A model generated the notes under the pieces. That model saw nothing but the letters and a program-made list of their open reading frames with translations. It did no database searches and was not told the origin of the DNA. This document shows, piece by piece, positions 34,801 to 42,489 of a DNA stretch of 64,000 nt (positions within the stretch are counted from its first letter, which is position 1; each line of letters begins with the position of its first letter). The translations under genes and the position numbers were made by a program. The stretch is from Planosporangium spinosum (GTDB taxonomy: Bacteria; Actinomycetota; Actinomycetes; Mycobacteriales; Micromonosporaceae), in assembly GCF_049999945.1 (NCBI RefSeq), contig NZ_JBLYUB010000004.1:1-64000 (forward strand). Reading direction: 5' to 3'.

Positions 34801-37083
34801 GTGCCTGTCATCTACGATCTCGCCCTCGCTGCGACGGCATCCGTCGTCGCGGCCGGGTGCTGCGTGATCGTTCTGCTCAGGCCCGGGCGGTCCACGGGTG
34901 ACCGCGGCACCCGCCCGCTCCTCGCCGCCGCGTTCGGGGCGGGTGCGCTCGGTCTGGTGGCCGTCGCGGTCGACGCGGCCGTGACCGGTGGAGGGTCGCC
35001 GACCCGGATGGCCGGCGAGGCGGCGGTCGGGACCGCGTTGTCGACGCTGCTTGTCCTGGTCGGCGTGCTCGGCGTGCTCGGAGTGACGGGCGGTCGCCGT
35101 GGCCTGCTGCGGCACGTCCTGGACGGCCTGGTGATCGCCACCAGCGTGTTCTACGCCGGGTGGGTGCTGCTGATCGAGCCGCTGCACCGGTACCACCTGG
35201 GCACCGCCGTCCCGCTGCGCCTCCAGGCATCCTGCGCGGTCGCCGCCGGCCCGGTCCTGGTCGGCCTCGTCGCGCTAGGGATCCTCGCGGCGGTGGCACT
35301 CAAGTCACGCCCGGTCCAGCGGCTGTGCCTGGTCACCGCGGTGCCGTGCCTGTTCGGGGCCGGGCTGCCGGTCGCGGTCTACTTCCAGCATGGTGCGTTC
35401 ACGCTGGTCGCAGCGGCGGGGTACGCGGTCGGCGGGGTGGTCCTGGCGAAGACGGTCCGGGCGGCACCGCCCCGGCGGCAGCCGGGCGGGCGGGCGGCCG
35501 AGGCGACCCACGACGGGCTCGCGGTCTCCCTCGGGCTGGTCGGGCTGGCGGCCGCGGCCTGCGTGATCCACCTGTTGTTCCTCAGCGGCTCGATCGACCA
35601 GGTCAGCATCGCCACCGCGATGATCATCGGCGGAGCGCTCGCCGCGCAGCAGGCGCTCGCCCGTACCGATCTGCGCCGTACCACCGAGCGGCTGGCGCAG
35701 AGCGAGCGGCACTTCCGCGAGATGGCCTACACCGACCCGCTGACCGGGCTGGCCAACCGGCGTCGGCTGCTCAACACCCTCCAGGAGGAGGCGGTGGGCG
35801 GGCCGCCGTGCGTACTGCTGGCGATCGACCTGGACGGGTTTAAGAACATCAACGACAGCCGGGGGCACGACGTCGGCGACGCGGTGCTGGTCGAGGTCGC
35901 TGCGCGGCTGCGGGGCAACGTACGGCCGGGCGATCTCGCCGTACGGGTGGGCGGCGACGAGTTCGAGGTGCTGATGTGGGCCCGGGCGACCGAGGCGACG
36001 GCGGTCGCCGAGCGCCTGCTGGCGGTGCTGTGCCGGCCGTACGAGGTGGAGGCCGGCTCGGTGTTCCTGTCGGCGAGCATCGGCCTGGCCGGCTGCGCGA
36101 CCGCCGACTCGATCGAGGGGCTGATGCGCAACGCGGACGTCGCCCTGCGCTTCGCCAAGCAGCGCGGAAAGCAGCGCGTCGAGCAGTACGACCTGGCGTA
36201 CGACCAGTGGCTGCGCCGGCGTACCGAACTTGAGCACGAGCTGCGCGGCGCCGCCGACCGCGGTGAGCTGATGCTGGTGTACCAGCCGGTGGTGCACCTG
36301 CCGGACGGCCGGGTGACCGGGGTGGAGACGCTGCTGCGCTGGCACCATCCCCGGCTGGGTACGGTCGGGCCGGACGAGTTCATCCCGCTGGCCGAGGAGT
36401 CCGGTCTGATCGACCGGCTGGGCGAGTTCGTGCTGCACGAGGCATGTCACCAGCTCTCCCGCTGGATCGCCGACGGCCACGACGTCTACCTGACGGTCAA
36501 CGTCTCACCCCGGGAGCTGCACGACCCGGAGTACGCCACCCGGCTCGGGCAGCTGCTGCGTGGCCACCGGGTGCCGCCGGAGCGCCTGGTCGTCGAGATC
36601 ACCGAGCACGCCGTGGCGCAGGACGTGCAGCAGGTGGTCGACCGGCTCACCGCGCTGCGCGCCGCCGGGGTACGGGTGGCGCTCGACGACTTCGGCTCCG
36701 GGTACTCGTCGCTGGGGCAGCTACGTACGCTGCCGGTCGACATCCTCAAGATCGACCGGACGCTCATCGCCCCCACCGGTACCGGGTCGGTGCGGTTCGC
36801 CCCGCCGCTGGCGGATGTGGTGGTCCAGCTCGGCAACCGGCTCGGCCTCGACGTGGTGGCGGAGGGGATCACCGAGGCCGGGCAGCGGAAGGTACTGGAG
36901 GATGCCGGCTGTCGGTACGCCCAGGGTGACCTGTTCGGTCGCCCCATGCCGGCGGAGCGGGTGGAGGTGTTGTTTCGCGCCGCAGTAGGGTCGCCAGGCG
37001 GGCGTGACGTCGACTCGGACGACGCGACCAAGGTCCAAAACGTGGGATCGGTTGACTCAGGGCGTGAGATGAGGCAGAGTTAG
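34801..37083 (+). CDS. GGDEF-EAL cyclic-di-GMP protein
   Basis: A 760-residue membrane sensor. The first 290 residues hold about seven to nine hydrophobic helices. A diguanylate cyclase domain follows with RVGGDEFEVL (about 383-392) and an inhibitory I-site RPGD five residues before GGDEF. The phosphodiesterase domain has ETL in place of EAL (VETLLRWHHP), and NVSPREL, EITEH, DDFGSGYSSL and ILKIDR are kept, so both activities look possible. GTG 34801 has GTGGAG upstream; ATG 34756 in frame lacks a site. The ilvB leader promoter lies in its 3' end. Confidence 0.88.
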   Translation: MPVIYDLALAATASVVAAGCCVIVLLRPGRSTGDRGTRPLLAAAFGAGALGLVAVAVDAAVTGGGSPTRMAGEAAVGTALSTLLVLVGVLGVLGVTGGRRGLLRHVLDGLVIATSVFYAGWVLLIEPLHRYHLGTAVPLRLQASCAVAAGPVLVGLVALGILAAVALKSRPVQRLCLVTAVPCLFGAGLPVAVYFQHGAFTLVAAAGYAVGGVVLAKTVRAAPPRRQPGGRAAEATHDGLAVSLGLVGLAAAACVIHLLFLSGSIDQVSIATAMIIGGALAAQQALARTDLRRTTERLAQSERHFREMAYTDPLTGLANRRRLLNTLQEEAVGGPPCVLLAIDLDGFKNINDSRGHDVGDAVLVEVAARLRGNVRPGDLAVRVGGDEFEVLMWARATEATAVAERLLAVLCRPYEVEAGSVFLSASIGLAGCATADSIEGLMRNADVALRFAKQRGKQRVEQYDLAYDQWLRRRTELEHELRGAADRGELMLVYQPVVHLPDGRVTGVETLLRWHHPRLGTVGPDEFIPLAEESGLIDRLGEFVLHEACHQLSRWIADGHDVYLTVNVSPRELHDPEYATRLGQLLRGHRVPPERLVVEITEHAVAQDVQQVVDRLTALRAAGVRVALDDFGSGYSSLGQLRTLPVDILKIDRTLIAPTGTGSVRFAPPLADVVVQLGNRLGLDVVAEGITEAGQRKVLEDAGCRYAQGDLFGRPMPAERVEVLFRAAVGSPGGRDVDSDDATKVQNVGSVDSGREMRQS
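37052..37080 (+). promoter_or_regulatory. Promoter of the ilvBNC leader
   Basis: TTGACT (37052-37057), 17-bp spacer, CAGAGT (37075-37080), then 7 nt to the leader ATG. This is the best -35/-10 pair I see in the window. It overlaps the end of the GGDEF-EAL gene, and the leader would be leaderless. Confidence 0.65.
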
Positions 37084-37087
37084 CGCC

Positions 37088-37123
37088 ATGTCGACCTGGT
37101 CTCGCCGAGTACTTGTCACCTAG
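37088..37123 (+). CDS. ilvBNC attenuator leader peptide
   Basis: An 11-codon ORF, MSTWSRRVLVT, with Val-Leu-Val near its end encoded by GTA, CTT, GTC; GTA and CTT are rare in this GC-rich genome. It starts 7 nt after a -10 box. Its stop TAG lies inside a hairpin arm that competes with the downstream terminator. This is the classic layout of ribosome-mediated attenuation in response to charged tRNA-Val/Leu. Confidence 0.75.
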   Translation: MSTWSRRVLVT

Positions 37124-37182
37124 CGCGCCGACCTCGTTTGTCGACGCGCTAGCCCCCGTGCACCCCGCACGCGGGCTTTTTT
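37120..37182 (+). terminator. ilvBNC attenuator: competing hairpin and terminator
   Basis: Anti-terminator arms CTAGCGCG (37120-37127) and CGCGCTAG (37145-37152) are perfect complements. The second arm overlaps the left terminator arm (37151-37161), which pairs with 37167-37177 (one mismatch) and is followed by six T (37177-37182). The two hairpins exclude each other. A ribosome stalled on the Val-Leu-Val codons would alter which forms. ilvB starts 65 bp downstream. Confidence 0.75.
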
Positions 37183-37247
37183 AATGCCCTCGCCCCCCTG
37201 CCCCCGCGTACTCGCGAGCCCAACCCGTCCAACCCGAAGGCGATCCG

Positions 37248-39083
37248 ATGAGCAGACCAACGCCAGAAGTCCTCGCCCACCGAACTGCTGCCCCCGCCGC
37301 ATCCGCACCGTCCCACCAGGTGGCGCAGATCACCGAGGGGCCGATGAGCGGTGCCAGTGCACTCGTCCGTTCGCTCGAGGAACTCGGCGTGGACGTAGTC
37401 TTCGGCATCCCGGGCGGCGCGATCCTGCCGGCGTACGACCCGCTGTTCGACTCGCAGAAGGTGCGCCACATCCTGGTCCGCCACGAGCAGGGCGCGGGCC
37501 ACGCGGCGACCGGGTACGCGCAGGCCACCGGCCGGGTCGGGGTCTGCATGGCCACGTCCGGACCGGGCGCGACCAACCTGGTGACCCCGATCGCCGACGC
37601 GTACATGGACTCGGTGCCCATGGTCGCGATCACCGGCCAGGTGGCCAAGAGCGCGATCGGTACCGACGCGTTCCAGGAAGCCGACATCCAGGGCATCACG
37701 CTGCCGGTCACCAAGCACAACTACCTGGTCCAGACCGGCGAGGAGCTGCCGCGCATCCTGGCCGAGGCGTTCCATCTCGCCAGTACCGGCCGCCCGGGCC
37801 CGGTCCTGGTCGACATCCCCAAGGACGTGCTGCAGGGCCAGACCATGTTCAGTTGGCCGCCCACGCTGGAACTGCCCGGGTACCACCCGACGCTGCATCC
37901 GCACGGCAAGCAGATCCGCGAGGCGGCGCGCCTGATCGCCGCGGCCAAGCGGCCGGTGCTCTACGTCGGTGGCGGCGTGCTGAAGGCGGGCGCCTCGGCC
38001 AGCCTGCGCAAGCTGGCCGAGCTGACCGGCGTGCCGGTGGTGACCACGCTGATGGCCCGCGGCGCGTTCCCCGACTCGCACCGGCAGCACCTGGGCATGC
38101 CCGGCATGCACGGGACCGTCTCGGCGGTGTACGGGCTGCAGCGTGCCGACCTGATCGTGGCGCTGGGCGCCCGCTTCGACGACCGGGTCACCGGCAAGCT
38201 CGACTCGTTCGCGCCCGGCGCGACGATCGTCCACGCCGACATCGACCCGGCCGAGATCGGCAAGAACCGCGCGGCCGACGTGCCGATCGTCGGTGACGCC
38301 CGGTACGTCATCGACGAGCTGATCACCGCGGTCGGCACGGAGTACGCCGCCGGGCGCAAGGCCGACCTGTCCGAGTGGTGGAGCCAGCTCGACGACCTGC
38401 GCGATCGGTACCCGCTGGGCTGGGAGGAGCCGTCGGACGGCACCCTCGCCCCGCAGCAGGTGATCAAGCGCCTGGGCGAGCTGGCCGGGCCGGACGCGAT
38501 CTACGTCGCGGGCGTGGGGCAGCACCAGATGTGGGCCGCCCAGTTCATCTCGTACGAGAACCCGGGGACGTGGCTCAACTCCGGCGGTCTCGGCACGATG
38601 GGGTACGCCGTGCCGGCCGCGATGGGCGCCAAGGCCGGCGCGCCGGACAAGACCGTGTGGGCCATCGACGGCGACGGCTGCTTCCAGATGACCAACCAGG
38701 AGCTGGCCACCTGCGCCCTGGAGGGCATCCCGATCAAGGTAGCCGTGATCAACAACGGCAACCTGGGCATGGTGCGGCAGTGGCAGACGCTCTTCTATGA
38801 CGAGCGTTACTCCAACACCGACCTGGGGACCCACAAGCACCGCATTCCCGACTTCGTGAAGCTGGCCGAGGCGCTCGGCTGCGTGGGGCTGCGCTGCGAG
38901 ACCGTCTCCGACCTGGACAACACGATCGCCGCCGCGATGGCCGTGACCGACCAGCCGGTGGTCATCGACTTCGTGGTCGGCAAGGACGCGATGGTGTGGC
39001 CGATGGTCGCGGCCGGCACCAGCAACGACGAGATCATGTTCGCCCGCGGCGTGCGGCCGCGCTTCGACGAGGACGATGTCTGA
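37248..39083 (+). CDS. ilvB: Acetolactate synthase large subunit
   Basis: IlvB, 611 residues, the catalytic subunit joining pyruvate with pyruvate or 2-oxobutyrate. FGIPGGAILPAYD and RHEQGAGHAATGYAQATG (catalytic Glu) lie in the Pyr domain. The PP domain has GDGCFQMTNQELAT...NNGNLGMVRQWQ, the ThDP/Mg site. A 30-residue N-terminal extension precedes the conserved MSGASALVRSLEELG, which itself starts at an ATG (37344) and could be an alternative start. GAAGG precedes ATG 37248. First gene of ilvBNC, under the attenuator upstream. Confidence 0.95.
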   Translation: MSRPTPEVLAHRTAAPAASAPSHQVAQITEGPMSGASALVRSLEELGVDVVFGIPGGAILPAYDPLFDSQKVRHILVRHEQGAGHAATGYAQATGRVGVCMATSGPGATNLVTPIADAYMDSVPMVAITGQVAKSAIGTDAFQEADIQGITLPVTKHNYLVQTGEELPRILAEAFHLASTGRPGPVLVDIPKDVLQGQTMFSWPPTLELPGYHPTLHPHGKQIREAARLIAAAKRPVLYVGGGVLKAGASASLRKLAELTGVPVVTTLMARGAFPDSHRQHLGMPGMHGTVSAVYGLQRADLIVALGARFDDRVTGKLDSFAPGATIVHADIDPAEIGKNRAADVPIVGDARYVIDELITAVGTEYAAGRKADLSEWWSQLDDLRDRYPLGWEEPSDGTLAPQQVIKRLGELAGPDAIYVAGVGQHQMWAAQFISYENPGTWLNSGGLGTMGYAVPAAMGAKAGAPDKTVWAIDGDGCFQMTNQELATCALEGIPIKVAVINNGNLGMVRQWQTLFYDERYSNTDLGTHKHRIPDFVKLAEALGCVGLRCETVSDLDNTIAAAMAVTDQPVVIDFVVGKDAMVWPMVAAGTSNDEIMFARGVRPRFDEDDV

Positions 39084-39084
39084 C

Positions 39085-39168
39085 ATGAGCGAGCGTAGTG
39101 AGCGAATCATGGAGCACGGTCCATCGGTGGCTCATGCCGGTGACGAGCGAAGCGAGGCAGCGGCATGA
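39085..39168 (+). CDS. Micro-ORF 1 in the ilvB-ilvN gap (27 codons)
   Basis: Starting one base after the ilvB stop, ATG 39085 opens a 27-residue frame (MSERSERIMEHGPSV then AHAGDERSEAAA). It ends with ATGA shared with the next micro-ORF. The same frame recurs in the second copy of the tandem repeat. Whether the peptide has a role or only carries ribosomes onward is unknown. Confidence 0.45.
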   Translation: MSERSERIMEHGPSVAHAGDERSEAAA

Positions 39169-39244
39169 GCGAGCGTAGTGAGCGAATCATGGAGCACGGT
39201 CCATCGGTGGCTCATGCCGGTGACGAGCGAAGCGAGGCAGCGGC
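39085..39244. repeat. Perfect tandem 80-bp duplication between ilvB and ilvN
   Basis: Units 39085-39164 and 39165-39244 are identical. Each contains CATGAGC and GCTCATG as outer arms around a small hairpin ATGGA-gcacgg-TCCAT. Each unit begins with ATG and the boundary at 39245 is the ilvN ATG, so the unit length sets up a chain of coupled starts. The GAGCGAGCG...GAGCGAAGCGAGG composition looks like a dispersed repeat family, which needs a genome search to confirm. Confidence 0.9.
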
Positions 39245-39248
39245 ATGA
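39165..39248 (+). CDS. Micro-ORF 2 in the ilvB-ilvN gap (27 codons)
   Basis: Identical to micro-ORF 1. It starts in the ATGA that ends micro-ORF 1 and ends in the ATGA that starts ilvN at 39245. Translation could therefore pass from ilvB through both micro-ORFs to ilvN. Confidence 0.45.
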   Translation: MSERSERIMEHGPSVAHAGDERSEAAA

Positions 39249-39763
39249 CCACGCACACCCTGTCGGTTCTCGTCGAGAACAAGCCGGGCGTCCTGGCGCG
39301 GGTCGCGGGGCTGTTCTCCCGGCGCGCCTTCAACATCGACTCGCTCGCGGTGGGGGAGACCGAGAACCCCGAGGTCTCCCGGATCACCATCGTGCTGAAC
39401 GCCGAGGCGTCCCCGCTGGAGCAGGTGACCAAACAGCTCAACAAGCTGGTCAACGTGCTGAAGATCGTTGAGCTGGAGCACAATGCATCGGTACAGCGGG
39501 AGCTGGTGCTGATCAAGGTGCGTGCCGACCGGCCGGTCCGGTCGCAGGTGCTCGAGACCGTACAACTGTTCCGCGCGCGCGTGGTCGACGTCGCCCCCGA
39601 CGCGCTGACGATTGAAGCCACCGGCACGGCCGAGAAGCTGGACGCGTTGATCCGCGATCTGGAGCCGTACGGGATCAAGGAAATGGTGCAGTCCGGCATG
39701 GTCGCGATCGGTCGCGGTTCGCGGTCGATCACCACGGGACCAGCCCTCCGGGCCGCTAGCTGA
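39245..39763 (+). CDS. ilvN: Acetolactate synthase small subunit
   Basis: IlvN, 172 residues, the regulatory subunit giving valine feedback control. The N-terminal ACT domain reads HTLSVLVENKPGVLARVAGLFSRRAFNIDSLAV (first 35 residues), and the C-terminal domain includes IVDVAPDALTIEATGT-like sequence and GIKEMVQSGMVAIGRG. ATG 39245 overlaps the preceding micro-ORF stop. ilvC follows 10 bp later. Confidence 0.95.
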   Translation: MTTHTLSVLVENKPGVLARVAGLFSRRAFNIDSLAVGETENPEVSRITIVLNAEASPLEQVTKQLNKLVNVLKIVELEHNASVQRELVLIKVRADRPVRSQVLETVQLFRARVVDVAPDALTIEATGTAEKLDALIRDLEPYGIKEMVQSGMVAIGRGSRSITTGPALRAAS

Positions 39764-39773
39764 AAGGAAAGAC

Positions 39774-40787
39774 ATGACCGCCGAGGTGTACTACGACGAC
39801 GACGCCGACCTGTCGGTGATCCAGGGCCGCAAGGTGGCGGTCATCGGGTACGGCAGTCAGGGTCACGCGCACGCGCTGTCGCTGCGCGACTCCGGCGTCG
39901 ACGTCCGGGTCGGCCTGCCCGAGGGCTCGAAGAGCCGGGCCAAGGCCGAGGAACAGGGGCTGCGGGTCGTGACCCCGGCCGAGGCGGCCGCCGAGGCCGA
40001 CGTGATCATGATCCTGGCTCCGGACACCGCCCAGCGCAAGATCTACTCCGAGTCCATCGCCCCGTCGCTGACCGCGGGCAAGGCGCTGTTCTTCGGCCAC
40101 GGCCTCAACATCCGGTACGGGCTGATCGAGCCCCCGGCCGACGTCGACGTCGCCATGGTCGCCCCCAAGGGCCCCGGCCACCTGGTGCGCCGCCAGTTCG
40201 TCGACGGCAAGGGCGTGCCCTGCCTGGTCGCCGTGGAGCAGGACGCCACCGGCAACGCCTTCGCGCTCGCGCTGGCGTACGCCAAGGCGATCGGCGGCAC
40301 CCGGGCCGGCGCGATCAAGACCACGTTCAAGGAGGAGACGGAGACCGACCTGTTCGGTGAGCAGGCGGTGCTCTGCGGTGGCGCGGCGGCGCTGGTGCAG
40401 ACCGGCTTCGAGGTGCTCACCGAGGCCGGGTACGCCCCGGAGATCGCGTACTTCGAGTGCCTGCACGAGCTGAAGCTGATCGTCGACCTCATGTACGAGG
40501 GCGGCATCCAGCGGATGCGCTACAGCATCTCCGACACCGCCGAGTTCGGTGACTACACCCGCGGTCCGCGCGTGGTCAACGCGCAGACCAAGGAGGAGAT
40601 GCGCAAGATTCTCTCGGAGATCCAGTCGGGTGAGTTCACCCGGGAGCTCATCTCCGACGACGACGCGGGCCGGCCGCTGCTGACCAAGTACCGCGAGCAG
40701 GGTACCGCGCACCCGATCGAGGTCACCGGCAAGAAGCTGCGCGACATGATGAGCTGGGTGGACCGCCCGATCACCGAGACGGCCTGA
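39774..40787 (+). CDS. ilvC: Ketol-acid reductoisomerase, class I
   Basis: IlvC, 337 residues, rearranges and reduces acetolactate or acetohydroxybutyrate with NADPH. The Rossmann motif VIGYGSQGHAHAL is followed by the cofactor loop RVGLPEGSKSRAKAEE with Ser residues typical of NADPH use. The knotted C-terminal domain has DLFGEQAVLCGG and ECLHELKLIVDLMYEGG (metal-binding acids). GAAAGGAAAG precedes the ATG. A strong hairpin follows the stop. Confidence 0.96.
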   Translation: MTAEVYYDDDADLSVIQGRKVAVIGYGSQGHAHALSLRDSGVDVRVGLPEGSKSRAKAEEQGLRVVTPAEAAAEADVIMILAPDTAQRKIYSESIAPSLTAGKALFFGHGLNIRYGLIEPPADVDVAMVAPKGPGHLVRRQFVDGKGVPCLVAVEQDATGNAFALALAYAKAIGGTRAGAIKTTFKEETETDLFGEQAVLCGGAAALVQTGFEVLTEAGYAPEIAYFECLHELKLIVDLMYEGGIQRMRYSISDTAEFGDYTRGPRVVNAQTKEEMRKILSEIQSGEFTRELISDDDAGRPLLTKYREQGTAHPIEVTGKKLRDMMSWVDRPITETA

Positions 40788-40797
40788 CCGTCCGTGA

Positions 40798-40835
40798 CCC
40801 GGCGCCGGGGTGGCCACCATCGCCCCGGCGCCGGG
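40798..40835. terminator. Hairpin between ilvC and the GDSL gene
   Basis: Perfect 13-bp arms CCCGGCGCCGGGG (40798-40810) and its complement (40823-40835) lie between convergent genes. No T-run; likely bidirectional. Confidence 0.75.
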
Positions 40836-40844
40836 AGGTCCGGT

Positions 40845-42095
40845 TCAGTCGCGCAGCAGCGCCGTCAGGTCGACCGCGTCCGCGATGGCCCGGCAGCCGG
40901 CGTCATTCGGGTGCAGGTGGTCGCCGCTGTCGTAGGCCGGGCGCAGCGCCCCCGGCCGGGCCGGGTCGGCCAGTGCCCGGTCGACGTCGACGACGCTGTC
41001 GAAGACGCCGCTGGTGCGTACCCATGCGTTGACCGCGTCGCGCACGGCGACCCGCGCCGGGGCATCCAGGAAGGACCCGCCGAACGGGGCGATGGTGGAG
41101 CCGTGTACCCGTAGTCCCTGGGCGTGGGTCTGCACGACGACCTGCCGGTAGCCCGCGATGATCTCGTCGGCCGTCGCGTCGAACCCGATGTCGTTGACGC
41201 CGATGTGGACGATCACGTCACGGGCACCGGTCTGGGCGAAGACGTCCCGGTCCAGCCGGGCCAGGGCGGGCACGCCGTAGTAGGCCTCACCGTCGCGCGG
41301 GGCGAGCAGGCGGTTGCCGCCCAGTCCCGCGTTGGCCACCGACAGGGTGGGGCCGCGCCGGGCGACCAGTCGGCGGGCCAGGTGGTCGGGCCAGCGCTGG
41401 TTGGCGTCGCCGGTGGTGGCGCTGGTGTCGGTGATCGAGTCTCCGAGGGCCACGACGGTACCCACGACCCGGTGCGGGGCGCGGACGTCGACGCCGTCGA
41501 CGAACATCCAGCACGGCGTGGAGCCGTACCCGCCGCCGGTCACCGCGCCGGTCAGGTCGCCGCCGCCGAGGTAGTTGCCCTGTGCGGTGAACGGATGGTT
41601 CGTCACCGGTCCGGTCGCCTCCGGTACGTACACGCTGACCAGCAGTGTGCCCAGTCCGGTCACGGCCAGGGCGGTGGGGTCGCTGAATACCTGCGCGCCG
41701 GCGGGGATCGTGACGTCCGGCCGGCCGCCGAAGGTCAACGTGCGCATCGTGCCGGGTACCGCGTCCGCGCCCGACGACCGCACCGCGACCGTGGTGCGTC
41801 CGATGTGGACCGCCCGGGTGCCGAAGGTGTTGGTCAGCCGGATCCGTACCGCGTCGCCTCCGGTGCTCAGGAAGACCACGTTGCGCACGGTCTGGTCGCG
41901 CAGTCCGCTGCCGGCCGGGCAGGTCGACCACGGGATCTCGGTGCCGGCGACGGGGCTCGCGGCCCAGCCGGTGACCCATCTCGCCGCGCCGGTACCGCTG
42001 GCCGGCGCGGTTGGCAGCGCCAGCGCGCCGGCCAGGGCGAGCAGTCCGGCGATCGCCGTGACCAGTGCGGTACGGGCCGCGCCCGGACGGTTCAT
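40845..42095 (-). CDS. Secreted SGNH/GDSL hydrolase
   Basis: A 416-residue exported esterase. Signal peptide at residues 1-33 (hydrophobic core LVTAIAGLLALAGALALPTA). An N-terminal beta-sandwich is followed by the catalytic domain: block I LGDSITDT (Ser, about 222), block II Gly in GLGGNRLL, block III IHIGVNDIG (Asn) and block V DHLHPNDAG (Asp/His). Likely acts on acetylated sugars or lipids. GAGGAG precedes ATG 42095. It faces ilvC and is divergent from serA. Confidence 0.88.
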   Translation of the reverse strand: MNRPGAARTALVTAIAGLLALAGALALPTAPASGTGAARWVTGWAASPVAGTEIPWSTCPAGSGLRDQTVRNVVFLSTGGDAVRIRLTNTFGTRAVHIGRTTVAVRSSGADAVPGTMRTLTFGGRPDVTIPAGAQVFSDPTALAVTGLGTLLVSVYVPEATGPVTNHPFTAQGNYLGGGDLTGAVTGGGYGSTPCWMFVDGVDVRAPHRVVGTVVALGDSITDTSATTGDANQRWPDHLARRLVARRGPTLSVANAGLGGNRLLAPRDGEAYYGVPALARLDRDVFAQTGARDVIVHIGVNDIGFDATADEIIAGYRQVVVQTHAQGLRVHGSTIAPFGGSFLDAPARVAVRDAVNAWVRTSGVFDSVVDVDRALADPARPGALRPAYDSGDHLHPNDAGCRAIADAVDLTALLRD

Positions 42096-42489
42096 GGCCG
42101 CTCCTCACCGATAGACATCGATAAACTTCTGTCGAGCCAACAACTTAACCGGTCCACTGTCAATAGCGGCATCTCCGGCATGGCCGCCCGGCGGATCGAC
42201 GCCGGTGGAGCGTGCTGGCAGGTGGTGCACTGCTGAACCGGTTCGGTTAACGGTTCCTAAGACGAAAATCGATGCGTACGGTCTGTCGGATCGGCCCACG
42301 CGACGCCCCGGGCCGCCCTACGATCGCCGGGACGGCAGCCACCGCCGTCGCTCTCGCTCCCGTGGCGGCGGTGGCCGCTGTTGCTCCGCTCCGCGAGCGG
42401 CGACGACCGGGCGTTGCTCGGCCCGTCGGCGGCGCCGGCCGCCGGTGACAGCTCTGTCCCTCCCGATCCCGATCGAGAATCGAGGAGCC
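42096..42489. other. 394-bp gene-free region upstream of serA
   Basis: Holds an AT-richer first half with CGATAGACATCGATAAACTT near the GDSL start and a perfect palindrome GAACCGGTTC (42235-42244) next to GGTTAACGG, a possible operator. The second half is very GC-rich and open in several frames but has no start with a supported ribosome site. I see no gene. Confidence 0.5.

Noticed and set aside
39178..39471. 97-codon frame across the ilvB-ilvN repeat
   Set aside because: Out of frame with ilvN and the micro-ORFs; its second half is antisense-like, basic and without conserved features.
42205..42489. 95-codon N-terminal extension of SerA
   Set aside because: The translation is Arg/Pro-rich without similarity to SerA. 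The family starts close to RPVVLVAEEL.
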